From Ch67 sp041395845 (GTDB lineage Bacteria > Pseudomonadota > Gammaproteobacteria > Pseudomonadales > Ketobacteraceae): a stretch of DNA of 64,000 bases. Both the position numbers and the translations under genes were made by a program. The notes beneath the pieces are model-generated. The model did not search any database and had not been told where the DNA came from. It saw only the letters and a list, made by a program, of their open reading frames with translations. The stretch covers positions 248,001-312,000 of the forward strand of contig JAWKZS010000001.1 of the NCBI GenBank assembly GCA_041395845.1. The letters are read 5' to 3'. Shown here piece by piece: positions 52,046 through 60,703 of this stretch (positions are counted from its first letter, which is position 1; each line of letters begins with the position of its first letter).

Positions 52046-52905
52046 ACCTGTCCCGTCCACGCGTGGTTCTGGTTACCGGCGCCAGTCGTGGCGCCGGCAA
52101 GGGAATTGCCCAGGCCTTCGGTAGCCTGGGCGATATCGTTTATGTCACCGGACGCAGCCAGAACGAAGGCGATGCTCCACTGCCGGGTACCGTGTTCGCC
52201 ACCGCCGAGGACATCACTCGCCGCGGTGGCATCGGCGTGCCTGTCATCTGTGATCACAGCGATGATGCGCAAGTCGCCGCGCTGTTCGCACGCATTCTGC
52301 AGGAACAGGGCCGCCTCGATATTCTGGTCAACAACGCAACCTACCTGCACGATGATCTGGTGAAGCCCGGTCCGTTCTGGGAAAAATCCCTGGACCTGGT
52401 GAATATTCTCGACGTGGGCCTGCGCTCCACCTATGTCACCAGCTGGCACGCCGCAAAAATCATGGCCGAGCAAAATAGTGGCCTGATCGTCACCACCAGC
52501 TCACCCGGTGCCGCCTGCTACATGCACGGTGCTGCCTACGGTGCGCAGAAAGCCGGTTGCGACAAAATGATGCATGACATGGCCATTGATCTGAAACCGG
52601 TCAACGTGACCTGCGTATCGATCTGGATGGGTGTACTGAAAACCGAGCGGCTTGAACTCGCTGTCAAACTGGCGCCGGAACAGTACGAACCGTTTTATGC
52701 CATGGCAGAATCGCCGGAATTTACCGGGCGCGTCATCGATGCGCTGTACCGCAACGAGCAGCGTCTGGAACAGACCGGCAAGACCCTGATCGGCGCGGAA
52801 ATCGGTCAGCAGCTGGGCGTCACCGATATCGATGGCCGCCAGCCGTTTTCACCGCGGGAAATGCTCGGCGGGCCGCTGCAGTTCAATCCGGCCATCGTAC
52901 ACTGA
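52042..52905 (+). CDS. Short-chain dehydrogenase/reductase, DHRS1-like
   Basis: A 287-residue SDR. TGASRGAG (12-19), NNAT in place of NNAG (97-100), and YGAQK giving Tyr166 and Lys170 are present. The insertion of about 12 residues after the Rossmann start and the long C-terminal substrate loop fit the DHRS1-like group. It starts with GTG inside the hsaA stop (GTGA) and is therefore co-translated with hsaA. Its role in the hsa operon is unclear; a 17-keto or side-product reductase is possible. Confidence 0.8.
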   Translation: MNLSRPRVVLVTGASRGAGKGIAQAFGSLGDIVYVTGRSQNEGDAPLPGTVFATAEDITRRGGIGVPVICDHSDDAQVAALFARILQEQGRLDILVNNATYLHDDLVKPGPFWEKSLDLVNILDVGLRSTYVTSWHAAKIMAEQNSGLIVTTSSPGAACYMHGAAYGAQKAGCDKMMHDMAIDLKPVNVTCVSIWMGVLKTERLELAVKLAPEQYEPFYAMAESPEFTGRVIDALYRNEQRLEQTGKTLIGAEIGQQLGVTDIDGRQPFSPREMLGGPLQFNPAIVH

Positions 52906-52938
52906 CACTGGCGCGCAATAATAACAAAGGAATCCAAC

Positions 52939-53778
52939 ATGAGTGTTCCAGCCAAACCTGCAAGCCACTATCTGACACTGCCCAACGATCTGAAAATTCA
53001 TTATCACGATCTGGGCGAGCGCAACGCAACGCCGGTGATTTTCCTGCAAGGCAGCGGCCCCGGCGCCAGCGGCTGGCTCAACTTCCGCTACAACGCACAG
53101 TATTTTGCCGATCACGGTTTTCGTGTACTGATTCCGGATCTGCCCGGCTTTGGTGACAGCGACAAGCCGGATCTGGATTACACGCTGGAGTTTTTCGCCC
53201 AATGCGTGCTGCAGTTTGCCGATCAGCTCGACCTGCCGCGCTTTGCCCTGGTGGGCAATTCCCTCGGCGGCGCCGTGAGTCTCGGCGTCGCCCTCGCGCA
53301 ACCAGCACGGGTCAGCCATCTGATCGCCATGGGCTGCGGCGGACTCGAAGACCAGATCACCTATTTCCAGAAAATGGAAGGCATTCAGGCAATGACCAAG
53401 GTGCCACTGGGTTCGCCGGAATTCACACCGGCTTACCTGAAACAGGTGCTACAACTGATTGTGTACGATCCCCGCCACATCACCGATGAACTGATCGAAG
53501 AACGTTTCCGCATTCTGAAAACCCAGAATCCGGCGGTGTTCAAGCGCATGGTGATCCCGAACCTGAGTGATCGTCTGGCTGAAATAAAAGCGCCGATCCT
53601 TGGCTTCTGGGGCGGCCAGGACAAGTTCTGCCCCATCAGCGGCGCCGAAACCCTGGTAACCCGTGGCAACAACGTGCAGATGATCACCCTGAGTCATTGC
53701 GGTCACTGGGTGATGATCGAATATCCCGAACTGTTCAACCGTCGCAGTGTTGAATTCCTGCAGGGTGCCGAAGCATGA
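52939..53778 (+). CDS. hsaD: Meta-cleavage product hydrolase HsaD
   Basis: A 279-residue alpha/beta hydrolase. Catalytic triad: Ser108 in VGNSLGG, Asp228 in GGQDKFCP and His256 in SHCGHW; the oxyanion GSGPGASGW precedes. It hydrolyses 4,5-9,10-DSHA to HIP and 2-hydroxyhexa-2,4-dienoate. It lies within 33 bp of the SDR gene and overlaps hsaE by 4 bp (ATGA). Confidence 0.9.
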   Translation: MSVPAKPASHYLTLPNDLKIHYHDLGERNATPVIFLQGSGPGASGWLNFRYNAQYFADHGFRVLIPDLPGFGDSDKPDLDYTLEFFAQCVLQFADQLDLPRFALVGNSLGGAVSLGVALAQPARVSHLIAMGCGGLEDQITYFQKMEGIQAMTKVPLGSPEFTPAYLKQVLQLIVYDPRHITDELIEERFRILKTQNPAVFKRMVIPNLSDRLAEIKAPILGFWGGQDKFCPISGAETLVTRGNNVQMITLSHCGHWVMIEYPELFNRRSVEFLQGAEA

Positions 53779-54569
53779 GTCTGACCACTGAACAACGCAA
53801 CGCATTGGGCAAGGAACTGTTTGAAGCCCTGCGTGATTGCAAAACCCTGGCGCCGCTGGTTGAGCGGGTGCCCGGCATCGAAATCGAAGACGCCTACCAT
53901 ATTTCCCGCGCCATGCTGGAGTGCCGTCTGGCCCATACCGGTGAAAAAGTCGTGGGCAAGAAAATCGGCGTGACCTCCAAAGCGGTACAGGACATGCTGG
54001 GCGTGTTCCAGCCGGATTTCGGCTTTCTGACCACCAACATGGAAGTACCGAATGACAGTGACGTGCGCATTGCCGGCAACCTGATCCAGCCCCGCGCCGA
54101 AGCGGAAATCGCCTTTCTGCTGAAAGAAGATCTGCAGGGCCCGGGCGTTACGGAAGCGGACGTGCTGCGTGCCACCGAATGTATCCTGCCCTGCTTTGAA
54201 ATCGTCGACTCCCGCATTCATAACTGGAAAATAAAAATCCAGGACACCATCGCGGATAACGCCTCCTGCGGTGTCTATGTGCTGGGCAATGAACGCATCG
54301 ATCCCCGCGGACTGGATCTGCCCAATCTGCAGGTCAATGTGTTCAAAAACGGTAAGCCGCTGTCGTCAGGCAAGGGCTCTGCCGTGCAAGGCAATCCGCT
54401 CACGGCGGTAGCCTGGCTGGCGAATACACTGGGTGAGTTTGGCATTCCGTTCAAGGCCGGCGAAGTGATTCTGTCCGGCTCACTGGTACCGCTGGAATCC
54501 GTGGTACCCGGTGACGAAATGCATATGGAACTGGTAGGAATTGGAACCGCGACGGTTCGCTTTATTTGA
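53775..54569 (+). CDS. hsaE: 2-hydroxypentadienoate hydratase HsaE
   Basis: A 264-residue member of the fumarylacetoacetate-hydrolase-like hydratase family (MhpD/DmpE). GKKIGVTSKAVQDMLGVFQPDFGFLTTNM, RAEAEIAFLLKEDL and PCFEIVDSRI contain the metal-binding Glu and Asp residues. It hydrates 2-hydroxyhexa-2,4-dienoate to 4-hydroxy-2-oxohexanoate. It overlaps hsaD and is followed by a hairpin element before hsaG. Confidence 0.9.
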   Translation: MSLTTEQRNALGKELFEALRDCKTLAPLVERVPGIEIEDAYHISRAMLECRLAHTGEKVVGKKIGVTSKAVQDMLGVFQPDFGFLTTNMEVPNDSDVRIAGNLIQPRAEAEIAFLLKEDLQGPGVTEADVLRATECILPCFEIVDSRIHNWKIKIQDTIADNASCGVYVLGNERIDPRGLDLPNLQVNVFKNGKPLSSGKGSAVQGNPLTAVAWLANTLGEFGIPFKAGEVILSGSLVPLESVVPGDEMHMELVGIGTATVRFI

Positions 54570-54577
54570 ATGATGAA

Positions 54578-54701
54578 AAAGAGTTTCGCCGCATGGGTAA
54601 TTCGAATCCGGACACGCCATAAATCCATCCCTGGAGGCTGCACCGCGACATCCCTGTCGCGGAGCGTCCGGATTCGAATTACCCACACGACAAAACTCTT
54701 T
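54578..54701. repeat. Variable-stem hairpin element, copy 4
   Basis: A 60-bp core (54610-54669) in plus orientation with 36-bp arms matching at 32 positions. This core is the most divergent, but both inner hairpins stay paired because changes are compensated: CCGCGACA/TGTCGCGG and TCCA/TGGA. It fills nearly the entire hsaE-hsaG gap, starting 8 bp after the hsaE stop. Confidence 0.85.
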
Positions 54702-54732
54702 CTGCTCTTATCTTTTGCGAAGGAAAACTAAC

Positions 54733-55629
54733 ATGGCCAAAAAATTACGCGCCGCCATCATCGGCCCCGGCAACATCGGCACCGACCTGCTGATGAAAGC
54801 CATGCGCAGCGACTGGATCGAACCGGTCTGGATGGTCGGCATTGAAGAATCCGAAGGGATTCGCCGTGCCCGCGACTTCGGTATGAAAGTCTCCACCAGC
54901 GGTGTAGACGGACTGGTGCCGTTCATCGAAGAAGACAACATCCAGATTGCCTTCGACGCCACCTCTGCCTACGTTCACGCGGAAAACTCCCGCAAGGTGA
55001 ACGAAAAAGGCGTGCTGATGATCGACCTAACGCCGGCAGCGATCGGGCCCTACTGCATTCCGCCGGTGAACCTGCAGGCCCTGCTGGCCGAAGGCCGCAA
55101 GGAAAACGTCAACATGGTGACCTGCGGTGGCCAGGCCACCATCCCCATGGTGGCAGCAGTGAGCCGCGTACAGCCGGTGGAATACGGTGAAATCGTTGCC
55201 ACCGTCGCATCCAAATCCGTTGGCCCCGGCACCCGCAAGAACATCGACGAATTCACCCGCACCACCGCCGGCGCCATCGAGAAAGTCGGCGGCGCGAAAA
55301 AAGGCAAGGCCATCATCATCGTGAATCCGGCAGAACCGCCGCTGATCATGCGCGATACCGTGCACTGCCTCACCAAGGACAAACCGGATCAGGCGAAGAT
55401 CACCGAGTCCATTCACGCCATGGTGGCCGACGTACAGAAATACGTGCCGGGTTACACCCTCATCAATGAACCGGTGTTCGACGGCAATCGGGTGACCATC
55501 TTCCTGCAGGTGGAAGGTCTGGGGGATTTTCTGCCGAAATATTCCGGCAACCTGGACATCATGACCGCTGCCGCCCTGCGTACTGCCGAGATGTACGCCG
55601 AAGCCATGGCCGCCGGCAAACTCGCCTGA
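54733..55629 (+). CDS. hsaG: Acylating acetaldehyde/propanal dehydrogenase HsaG
   Basis: A 298-residue aldehyde dehydrogenase of the MhpF/DmpF family. The NAD motif GPGNIGTDL is at 11-19, the catalytic Cys131 lies in MVTCGGQATIP. It turns propanal (or acetaldehyde) and CoA into the acyl-CoA while channelling from HsaF. The ATG at 54733 follows AAGGAAAACTAAC. It lies directly ahead of its partner aldolase gene, 25 bp away. Confidence 0.92.
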   Translation: MAKKLRAAIIGPGNIGTDLLMKAMRSDWIEPVWMVGIEESEGIRRARDFGMKVSTSGVDGLVPFIEEDNIQIAFDATSAYVHAENSRKVNEKGVLMIDLTPAAIGPYCIPPVNLQALLAEGRKENVNMVTCGGQATIPMVAAVSRVQPVEYGEIVATVASKSVGPGTRKNIDEFTRTTAGAIEKVGGAKKGKAIIIVNPAEPPLIMRDTVHCLTKDKPDQAKITESIHAMVADVQKYVPGYTLINEPVFDGNRVTIFLQVEGLGDFLPKYSGNLDIMTAAALRTAEMYAEAMAAGKLA

Positions 55630-55654
55630 TCAACGCGCACACGAGGAATTGAAA

Positions 55655-56677
55655 ATGGATCTGCAAGGCAAAAAAGTTACGCTCCATGACATGTGCTTGC
55701 GCGATGGCATGCATCCCAAGCGTCACCAGATTTCCATCGACCAGATGATCGATATCGCCACCGCGCTGGATGAAGCCGGTGTGCCTCTGATCGAAATCAC
55801 CCACGGTGACGGTCTGGGCGGTGCATCGGTCAACTACGGCTTCCCCGCAGCAAGCGACGAGGAATATCTGGATGCGGTGATTCCGAAGCTGAAAAACGCC
55901 AAGGTCTCAGCGCTGCTGCTGCCAGGCATCGGCACGGTCGATCACCTGAAAATGGCGGCAGATGTTGGCGTCACCACCATTCGCGTTGCCACCCACTGCA
56001 CCGAAGCGGACGTATCCGAACAGCACATCGGTCTGGCGCGCAAGATGGGCCTCGACACTGTCGGCTTCCTGATGATGGCCCACATGATCAGCCCCGAGGA
56101 ACTGCTGCAGCAGGCGCTGCTGATGGAATCCTACGGCGCCAACTGCATTTACTGCACCGACTCCGCCGGCTACATGCTGCCGGATGATGTCACCAAGCGC
56201 ATCACGCTGCTGCGGTCGAAACTCAAACCGGAAACCGAGCTGGGCTTCCACGGTCACCACAACCTGGGCCTGGGCGTTGCCAACTCCATGGCCGCCGTCG
56301 CCGCCGGTGCCAACCGGATCGATGGCTCTGCCGCAGGCCTCGGCGCCGGCGCTGGCAACACCCCGCTGGAAATCTTTGCTGCGGTGATGGATCGCATGGG
56401 CGCCGACACCGGCATCGACATCTTCAAGCTGATGGCGGTAGCGGAAGAAAAAGTCGTGCCGATGATGGACCACATCGTACGGGTCGACCGGGATTCCCTG
56501 GTGCTGGGTTACGCCGGTGTGTATTCCTCGTTCCTGCTGTTTGCCAAGCGGGCCGGCGCCAAGTACGGCGTGCCCAGCCAGGACATCCTGCTGGAAATGG
56601 CCAAGCGCAAGGCCATCGGCGGCCAGGAAGACATGATCGAAAGCGTGGCAATGGAACTGGCGAAACAGCGCGCCTGA
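55655..56677 (+). CDS. hsaF: 4-hydroxy-2-oxovalerate/oxohexanoate aldolase HsaF
   Basis: A 340-residue DmpG/MhpE-type class II aldolase. LRDGMHPKRHQ (17-27) gives the Arg/Asp/His catalytic and metal residues; HGHHNLG supplies two more metal His residues. It splits 4-hydroxy-2-oxohexanoate into pyruvate and propanal. The C-terminal DmpG-type communication domain is complete. Last gene of the hsa operon; a terminator follows. Confidence 0.92.
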   Translation: MDLQGKKVTLHDMCLRDGMHPKRHQISIDQMIDIATALDEAGVPLIEITHGDGLGGASVNYGFPAASDEEYLDAVIPKLKNAKVSALLLPGIGTVDHLKMAADVGVTTIRVATHCTEADVSEQHIGLARKMGLDTVGFLMMAHMISPEELLQQALLMESYGANCIYCTDSAGYMLPDDVTKRITLLRSKLKPETELGFHGHHNLGLGVANSMAAVAAGANRIDGSAAGLGAGAGNTPLEIFAAVMDRMGADTGIDIFKLMAVAEEKVVPMMDHIVRVDRDSLVLGYAGVYSSFLLFAKRAGAKYGVPSQDILLEMAKRKAIGGQEDMIESVAMELAKQRA

Positions 56678-56686
56678 TTCCACCGG

Positions 56687-56722
56687 GGCGTGCATCATCC
56701 TGGCGCACGCCTCGTTTGTTTT
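56687..56722 (+). terminator. Terminator of the hsa operon
   Basis: GGCGTGC and GCACGCC form a 7-bp stem with an 11-nt loop, then TCGTTTGTTTT. It begins 10 bp after the hsaF stop and precedes the gap to the LuxR gene. Reasonable intrinsic terminator. Confidence 0.65.
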
Positions 56723-56816
56723 GCAGGGCAAATGGAGTACTATCAAAGATACTGGTAACCACCGGGTTATCGCCGGTACCCCATAACAATAGCAAAATCA
56801 GGAACATCCCGGACTC

Positions 56817-57962
56817 ATGGCAGTGAACCCTGAATTAGTCGCCTTCTCCGACCTGGTCTGCGCGCTCTACCGCTCGGCCGCGTCGTCCGAGTCCACCAAC
56901 AAGCAATTTCTTACGCTGCTGAAGAAGCAGCTCAACCTGCAACACGCCACCCTGATCGTACGCCCTCCCAGCACCAGTGATGCCGGCCTGATCTACACCA
57001 GCGGCAACGACGCTGATATTGCCATCATGGGTAACGAAGCCGGCGGTTATGCCAGCCTGTACACACAGGATCCCCTGGTCAATCTGCCCTTGAAGGAAGT
57101 CGTGACCATCGACGACCAGACCCCACGGGCGCAGCTGCTCAAAAGCGAACACTACCAGCTGTTCCTGAAGCCGTTCGGCATTTATTACATCGCCGGCATC
57201 GACTGGCTGTACGACAAGAATTCCCGTATCTCGGTGCGGTTTACCCGCGAACAGGCTCAGGGCCAGTTCAGCGAGGAAGAAAAGGAATTCCTGCGCCTGC
57301 TGATTCCGCATCTGGAACAGTCGGTGGCCATTGGCCTGCAACTGCGGCAGCTGGATTCCGAGCGGCAGATTTATGCAGACTCCATTTCCAAGCGCTCCAT
57401 TGCGATTTTCACCCTGGACCGGCTTGGCAACATCCTGCAGTCCAACACCACCGCCGAGCAGTATCTGAAAGAAGCCGACGGTTTCCATCAGGTCCAGAAA
57501 CGCATCAAACTCAACAACAGCGGCCAGCACGATCAGTTCGTGCAATTCATCAATCAGGCCCTGGAAGCGATCCGCAAAGGCGAACGTGCGCCGGTCAATG
57601 CACTGGCAGTAACGCGGGATTCCGGCAAGGCACCCTACCAGCTGATGATCAAACCGATGCCGGTGGAATCCCACGACGAATCCGACATCACGCCTTATCT
57701 GACCCTGCTGGTTCAGGACCCGGAAAAGAACCTGGAAATTTCCGTGCGTACATTGATGAACCTGTACCAGCTCACCATGTCGGAAGCCACCATCGCCATT
57801 CTGCTGGCAGAAGGCCACACCACCGACGAAGTGGCGAACGAACTCAACATCAAGAAGAACACCGTACGCGCCCACCTGCGATCCATGTTCGTGAAAATGG
57901 GCGTGACCCAGCAATCCATGCTGGTGACGCTGGTGCTGACCAGCCTGGCATCCACCCAATAA
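56817..57962 (+). CDS. LuxR-family regulator, TeiR-like
   Basis: A 381-residue regulator. The N-terminal part (about 1-180) looks like a GAF-type sensor, the middle (about 195-310) like a PAS-type domain (IAIFTLDRLGNILQSN), and the C-terminus holds a LuxR helix-turn-helix (LTMSEATIAILLAEGHTTDEVA, then KKNTVRAHLRSMF, about 322-360). Size and plan resemble TeiR of Comamonas, an activator of testosterone genes. It lies right after the hsa operon, so an activator role over hsa and ipd promoters is likely. Unlike TeiR in Comamonas, its ligand is not known. Confidence 0.85.
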   Translation: MAVNPELVAFSDLVCALYRSAASSESTNKQFLTLLKKQLNLQHATLIVRPPSTSDAGLIYTSGNDADIAIMGNEAGGYASLYTQDPLVNLPLKEVVTIDDQTPRAQLLKSEHYQLFLKPFGIYYIAGIDWLYDKNSRISVRFTREQAQGQFSEEEKEFLRLLIPHLEQSVAIGLQLRQLDSERQIYADSISKRSIAIFTLDRLGNILQSNTTAEQYLKEADGFHQVQKRIKLNNSGQHDQFVQFINQALEAIRKGERAPVNALAVTRDSGKAPYQLMIKPMPVESHDESDITPYLTLLVQDPEKNLEISVRTLMNLYQLTMSEATIAILLAEGHTTDEVANELNIKKNTVRAHLRSMFVKMGVTQQSMLVTLVLTSLASTQ

Positions 57963-57981
57963 CAAAAAAACGGAGCCACCG

Positions 57982-58527
57982 ATGACACCGGACCTGCTTG
58001 CACAATTACAGGTGCTGCTCGACAAACAGGCCATTACCGATCTGGTGCACGCCTACTGCAACGCCGCCGACCGCCGCGACTACGCCAAGATGCGCGATCT
58101 CTATCACGATGATGCCACCGACAATCATGGCGGTTTCTTCCAGGGACTGGCGCAGGATTTCATCGCCCAGCTACCGGTGATTCAGGAACCCATGCTGATC
58201 CTGCATCACAACGTCACGACGGTGAACATCAAGGTGGATGGCGATCGGGGCGAAGGCGAGATTTACGTGCTGGCGTTTCACAAAGTGCAAGCCGATCCGG
58301 CGCCGTTTGATCTGCTGATTGGCGGCCGCTATCTGGATCAGTACGAGAAGCGCGATGGCGTGTGGAAGTTTGCCCACCGTGCGGTGCTGGCGGACTGGGT
58401 CAACGTGCACAACCCGTCCATTGTGGATCTGGATTCACCGCTGGTGCGCGGCTCCCTGCTGGGGCAGCCCACCACCGATGATCCGTCCTATCAGTTATTC
58501 ACCCTGCTCAAACGTGGCGTGCGTTAA
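57982..58527 (+). CDS. SnoaL-like NTF2-fold protein
   Basis: A 181-residue protein. LLDKQAITDLVHAYCNAADRRDYAKMRDLYHDDATDNHG is the classic SnoaL-like start, and KFAHRAVLADWV is the late strand. It belongs to the same fold as the gene at 21126 but is not a close copy. It begins 19 bp after the LuxR gene with CGGAGCC as binding site, so the two are likely co-transcribed. Substrate unknown; steroid hydration or isomerisation is possible. Confidence 0.78.
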   Translation: MTPDLLAQLQVLLDKQAITDLVHAYCNAADRRDYAKMRDLYHDDATDNHGGFFQGLAQDFIAQLPVIQEPMLILHHNVTTVNIKVDGDRGEGEIYVLAFHKVQADPAPFDLLIGGRYLDQYEKRDGVWKFAHRAVLADWVNVHNPSIVDLDSPLVRGSLLGQPTTDDPSYQLFTLLKRGVR

Positions 58528-58557
58528 ATCGCACGCCAACTGATTCAGCCTGCCCGT

Positions 58558-58962
58558 TTAGTAGGTGCCCTGATGGCGTTCGATGCATTGCTGGATGCTG
58601 TTCACCGCCTGCTGCCAGGCCGCCAGCATGTCATCATGCTGGGCCGCGCTGAAGCTGGGCTCCAGCACTTCCAGCAGGGTTGAATAGAACCCCTTGAACA
58701 CGTCCATCGGCACACCGATCAGCTGGTGATGTGACGTCATGTCCTTGATGGTGATCAGGGCGGTATCCGGATCTTCGGCATACTGCAGCAGATTGCCGAT
58801 GATTTCCTGCATCATGTAATTTTCCCAGCTGTTGTCGTCACTGCGAAAGTGCGACAACGCGGGAAAACGCTCATACATCAGGGCGAACACCGGGTCGGTC
58901 GGATCACCTTTCTCTTCCGCATAACATTCCAGTGCCAGCGGAATAAACTGGGTTGCTGTCAT
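58558..58962 (-). CDS. Globin-like protein
   Basis: A 134-residue all-helical protein. Residues 26-45 (ALMYERFPALSHFRSDD) and 72-127 (DMTSHHQLIGVPMDVFKGFYSTLLEVL, then AAWQQAVNSI) follow the globin pattern from the C/D region to the H helix, with His78 or His79 at the proximal F8 position. Haem binding is thus possible; a sensor-type globin is the alternative. It overlaps the CoA-ligase gene by 4 bp (ATGA) and should be co-translated with it, an unusual pairing for a globin. Confidence 0.65.
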   Translation of the reverse strand: MTATQFIPLALECYAEEKGDPTDPVFALMYERFPALSHFRSDDNSWENYMMQEIIGNLLQYAEDPDTALITIKDMTSHHQLIGVPMDVFKGFYSTLLEVLEPSFSAAQHDDMLAAWQQAVNSIQQCIERHQGTY

Positions 58963-60569
58963 CGTTGCACCTTGTAGCCGGATTCTTTCAGTTTCCAGGT
59001 CTTGTCGGTAATACCCTGTTCGCGCAACCGGTACTTCTGGACCTTGTTGGTGGGCGTGTAAGGCAGGGTTTCCACAAACTCCATGTACTGCGGCACGAAA
59101 TAATAGGGCGCGTTATCGTTAATGAATTTCGCCATATCCTCGTAGCTGACATTACTATCGGGTTTCAGCACGATCTGCAAGGCCAGTTCCGATTCACCCT
59201 GGGACAGGGTCGAGGGAATACCATAAGCCGCGACATCTTTCACCGCCGGGTGTTTGCGCACGATCATTTCCACTTCCATCGAGGAAATGTTGCGGCCGGC
59301 ATAACGCAGGGCGTCTTTCTTGCGATCCACGAACCAGTAGGTACCACCCGCGTATTTGCCCATGTCGCCGGTGTGGTACCAGCCACCCTGGAAGGCTTCG
59401 GCGGTGGCCGCTTCGTCATTGAAGTAGCCGTTGAAAATGATGTGGGGTTTCAGGCACTTGATGCAGATCTCGCCCACTTCGCCTTCGGCCACCGGATTGC
59501 CGTCATCATCCAGCAACGCCACTTCCATATCCGGCAGCGGATGGCCCAGGGACGCGAATGGAATCTTGCCCATGTGGTAGGCCGGCGTGAAGATCACCAG
59601 CGCCTCACTCTGACCCAGCCCCATCGGCAACAGTTCAATACCAAAACGCTGCGAGAACGGCTCGCGCAACTGTTCCGGCATCGGCACCATCTGGGCAACC
59701 CGCAGGGTATGATCGCGATCGTTCGGGCCCGGCGGTGTATTCCACAGGAACATGTGCATCGCACCCAGGGTAAAGGTTTGCGTGGCCTTGAACTCGCGGA
59801 TGCGATCCCAGAACGTGGACACCGAGAAGCGTTTTTCTATCACCACCGGAATGCCTTCGTACAGGGCACGGAAAATCGCGGTGATCCAGGCGCCGGAGTT
59901 GTACAGCGGCAGCACGTTATAGATCACGTCACCTTCGCCGGAATTGAAATAGATCGACGCCGCTTCGGCGATCGGGCGAATCCAGCTGTTGTGACTCTGC
60001 AATACACCCTTGGATTTACCGGTCGTGCCGGATGTCCACAGAATCGCGCAGGTATCGCCGTAAGCCATGCCGTCGTAATTCGGGGTCAGCGGGGCGTGAT
60101 CGCACAGGGCATCAAAACTGATGGCGTTGTTCAGTTTGAATGCGCTGCTGTCACCCTTGATGATCCACTTCATGGCCGGCAACTGATCGGCAATTTCTGC
60201 CAGCCGGTCCTGCAGTGCAACTTCGGTGATCAGTACGTTGCAGCTGCTACGTGCGATGGTGTCCTGCAGCCAGGCACCCTTGTAGTCGGTGTTGATCGGC
60301 ACCCACACCGCGCCCAGCTTGTTCACCGCCAGGGCAATCAGCACCGGTTCCCAGCCGTTATCCAGATAGAAGGCAACCCGGTCACCCTTGCTGACACCAA
60401 TATCCTGCAGCCCGGCCGCGATGGAATTCGCCACCTGCTCGGCCTCGGCAAAGGTCAGCCGACGCTCGTCAGTAATCAGGAATTCCGTGTCCCCGGCCTG
60501 CTGGGCCTGCAGCGTTAACATCCTGGGCAGCAAGCGGTTTTTGTTATCACTGAGATCGAGCTTGTTCAC
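58959..60569 (-). CDS. Acyl-CoA ligase, CaiC/FATP-like
   Basis: A 536-residue adenylate-forming enzyme. LWTSGTTGKSKGVLQSH, GLGQSEALVIFTP, YHTGDMGKYAGGTYWFVDRKKDALRYAGRNISS and the catalytic PTNKVQKYRLR are present. The NISSMEVE and two-His patterns resemble the CaiC/FATP branch that acts on bulky acids. GTG at 60569 follows AGAGGGAG; an ATG at 60635 would lie inside the operator. It is divergent from the flavoprotein over a shared operator, and its gene is followed by the globin-like gene. Confidence 0.82.
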   Translation of the reverse strand: MNKLDLSDNKNRLLPRMLTLQAQQAGDTEFLITDERRLTFAEAEQVANSIAAGLQDIGVSKGDRVAFYLDNGWEPVLIALAVNKLGAVWVPINTDYKGAWLQDTIARSSCNVLITEVALQDRLAEIADQLPAMKWIIKGDSSAFKLNNAISFDALCDHAPLTPNYDGMAYGDTCAILWTSGTTGKSKGVLQSHNSWIRPIAEAASIYFNSGEGDVIYNVLPLYNSGAWITAIFRALYEGIPVVIEKRFSVSTFWDRIREFKATQTFTLGAMHMFLWNTPPGPNDRDHTLRVAQMVPMPEQLREPFSQRFGIELLPMGLGQSEALVIFTPAYHMGKIPFASLGHPLPDMEVALLDDDGNPVAEGEVGEICIKCLKPHIIFNGYFNDEAATAEAFQGGWYHTGDMGKYAGGTYWFVDRKKDALRYAGRNISSMEVEMIVRKHPAVKDVAAYGIPSTLSQGESELALQIVLKPDSNVSYEDMAKFINDNAPYYFVPQYMEFVETLPYTPTNKVQKYRLREQGITDKTWKLKESGYKVQR

Positions 60570-60627
60570 GGGGATACTCCCTCTGGTGGCAAACGGCCCT
60601 ATGGCCAATGTGATATTTATGCATTTA

Positions 60628-60648
60628 TTTTGCAATATTATCGCATAA
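60628..60648. promoter_or_regulatory. Shared steroid operator, copy 4 (CoA ligase / flavoprotein)
   Basis: TTTTGCA and CGCATAA are 7 bp apart, centred on 60638. A third half-site (TGCA at 60620-60623) lies exactly 11 bp further left, giving three half-sites on one face of the helix. Confidence 0.6.
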
Positions 60649-60703
60649 TGATAAACTGGCGCAACCCGAACCGACCCAGCATAACAATAACCAGGAGCCT
60701 GCT

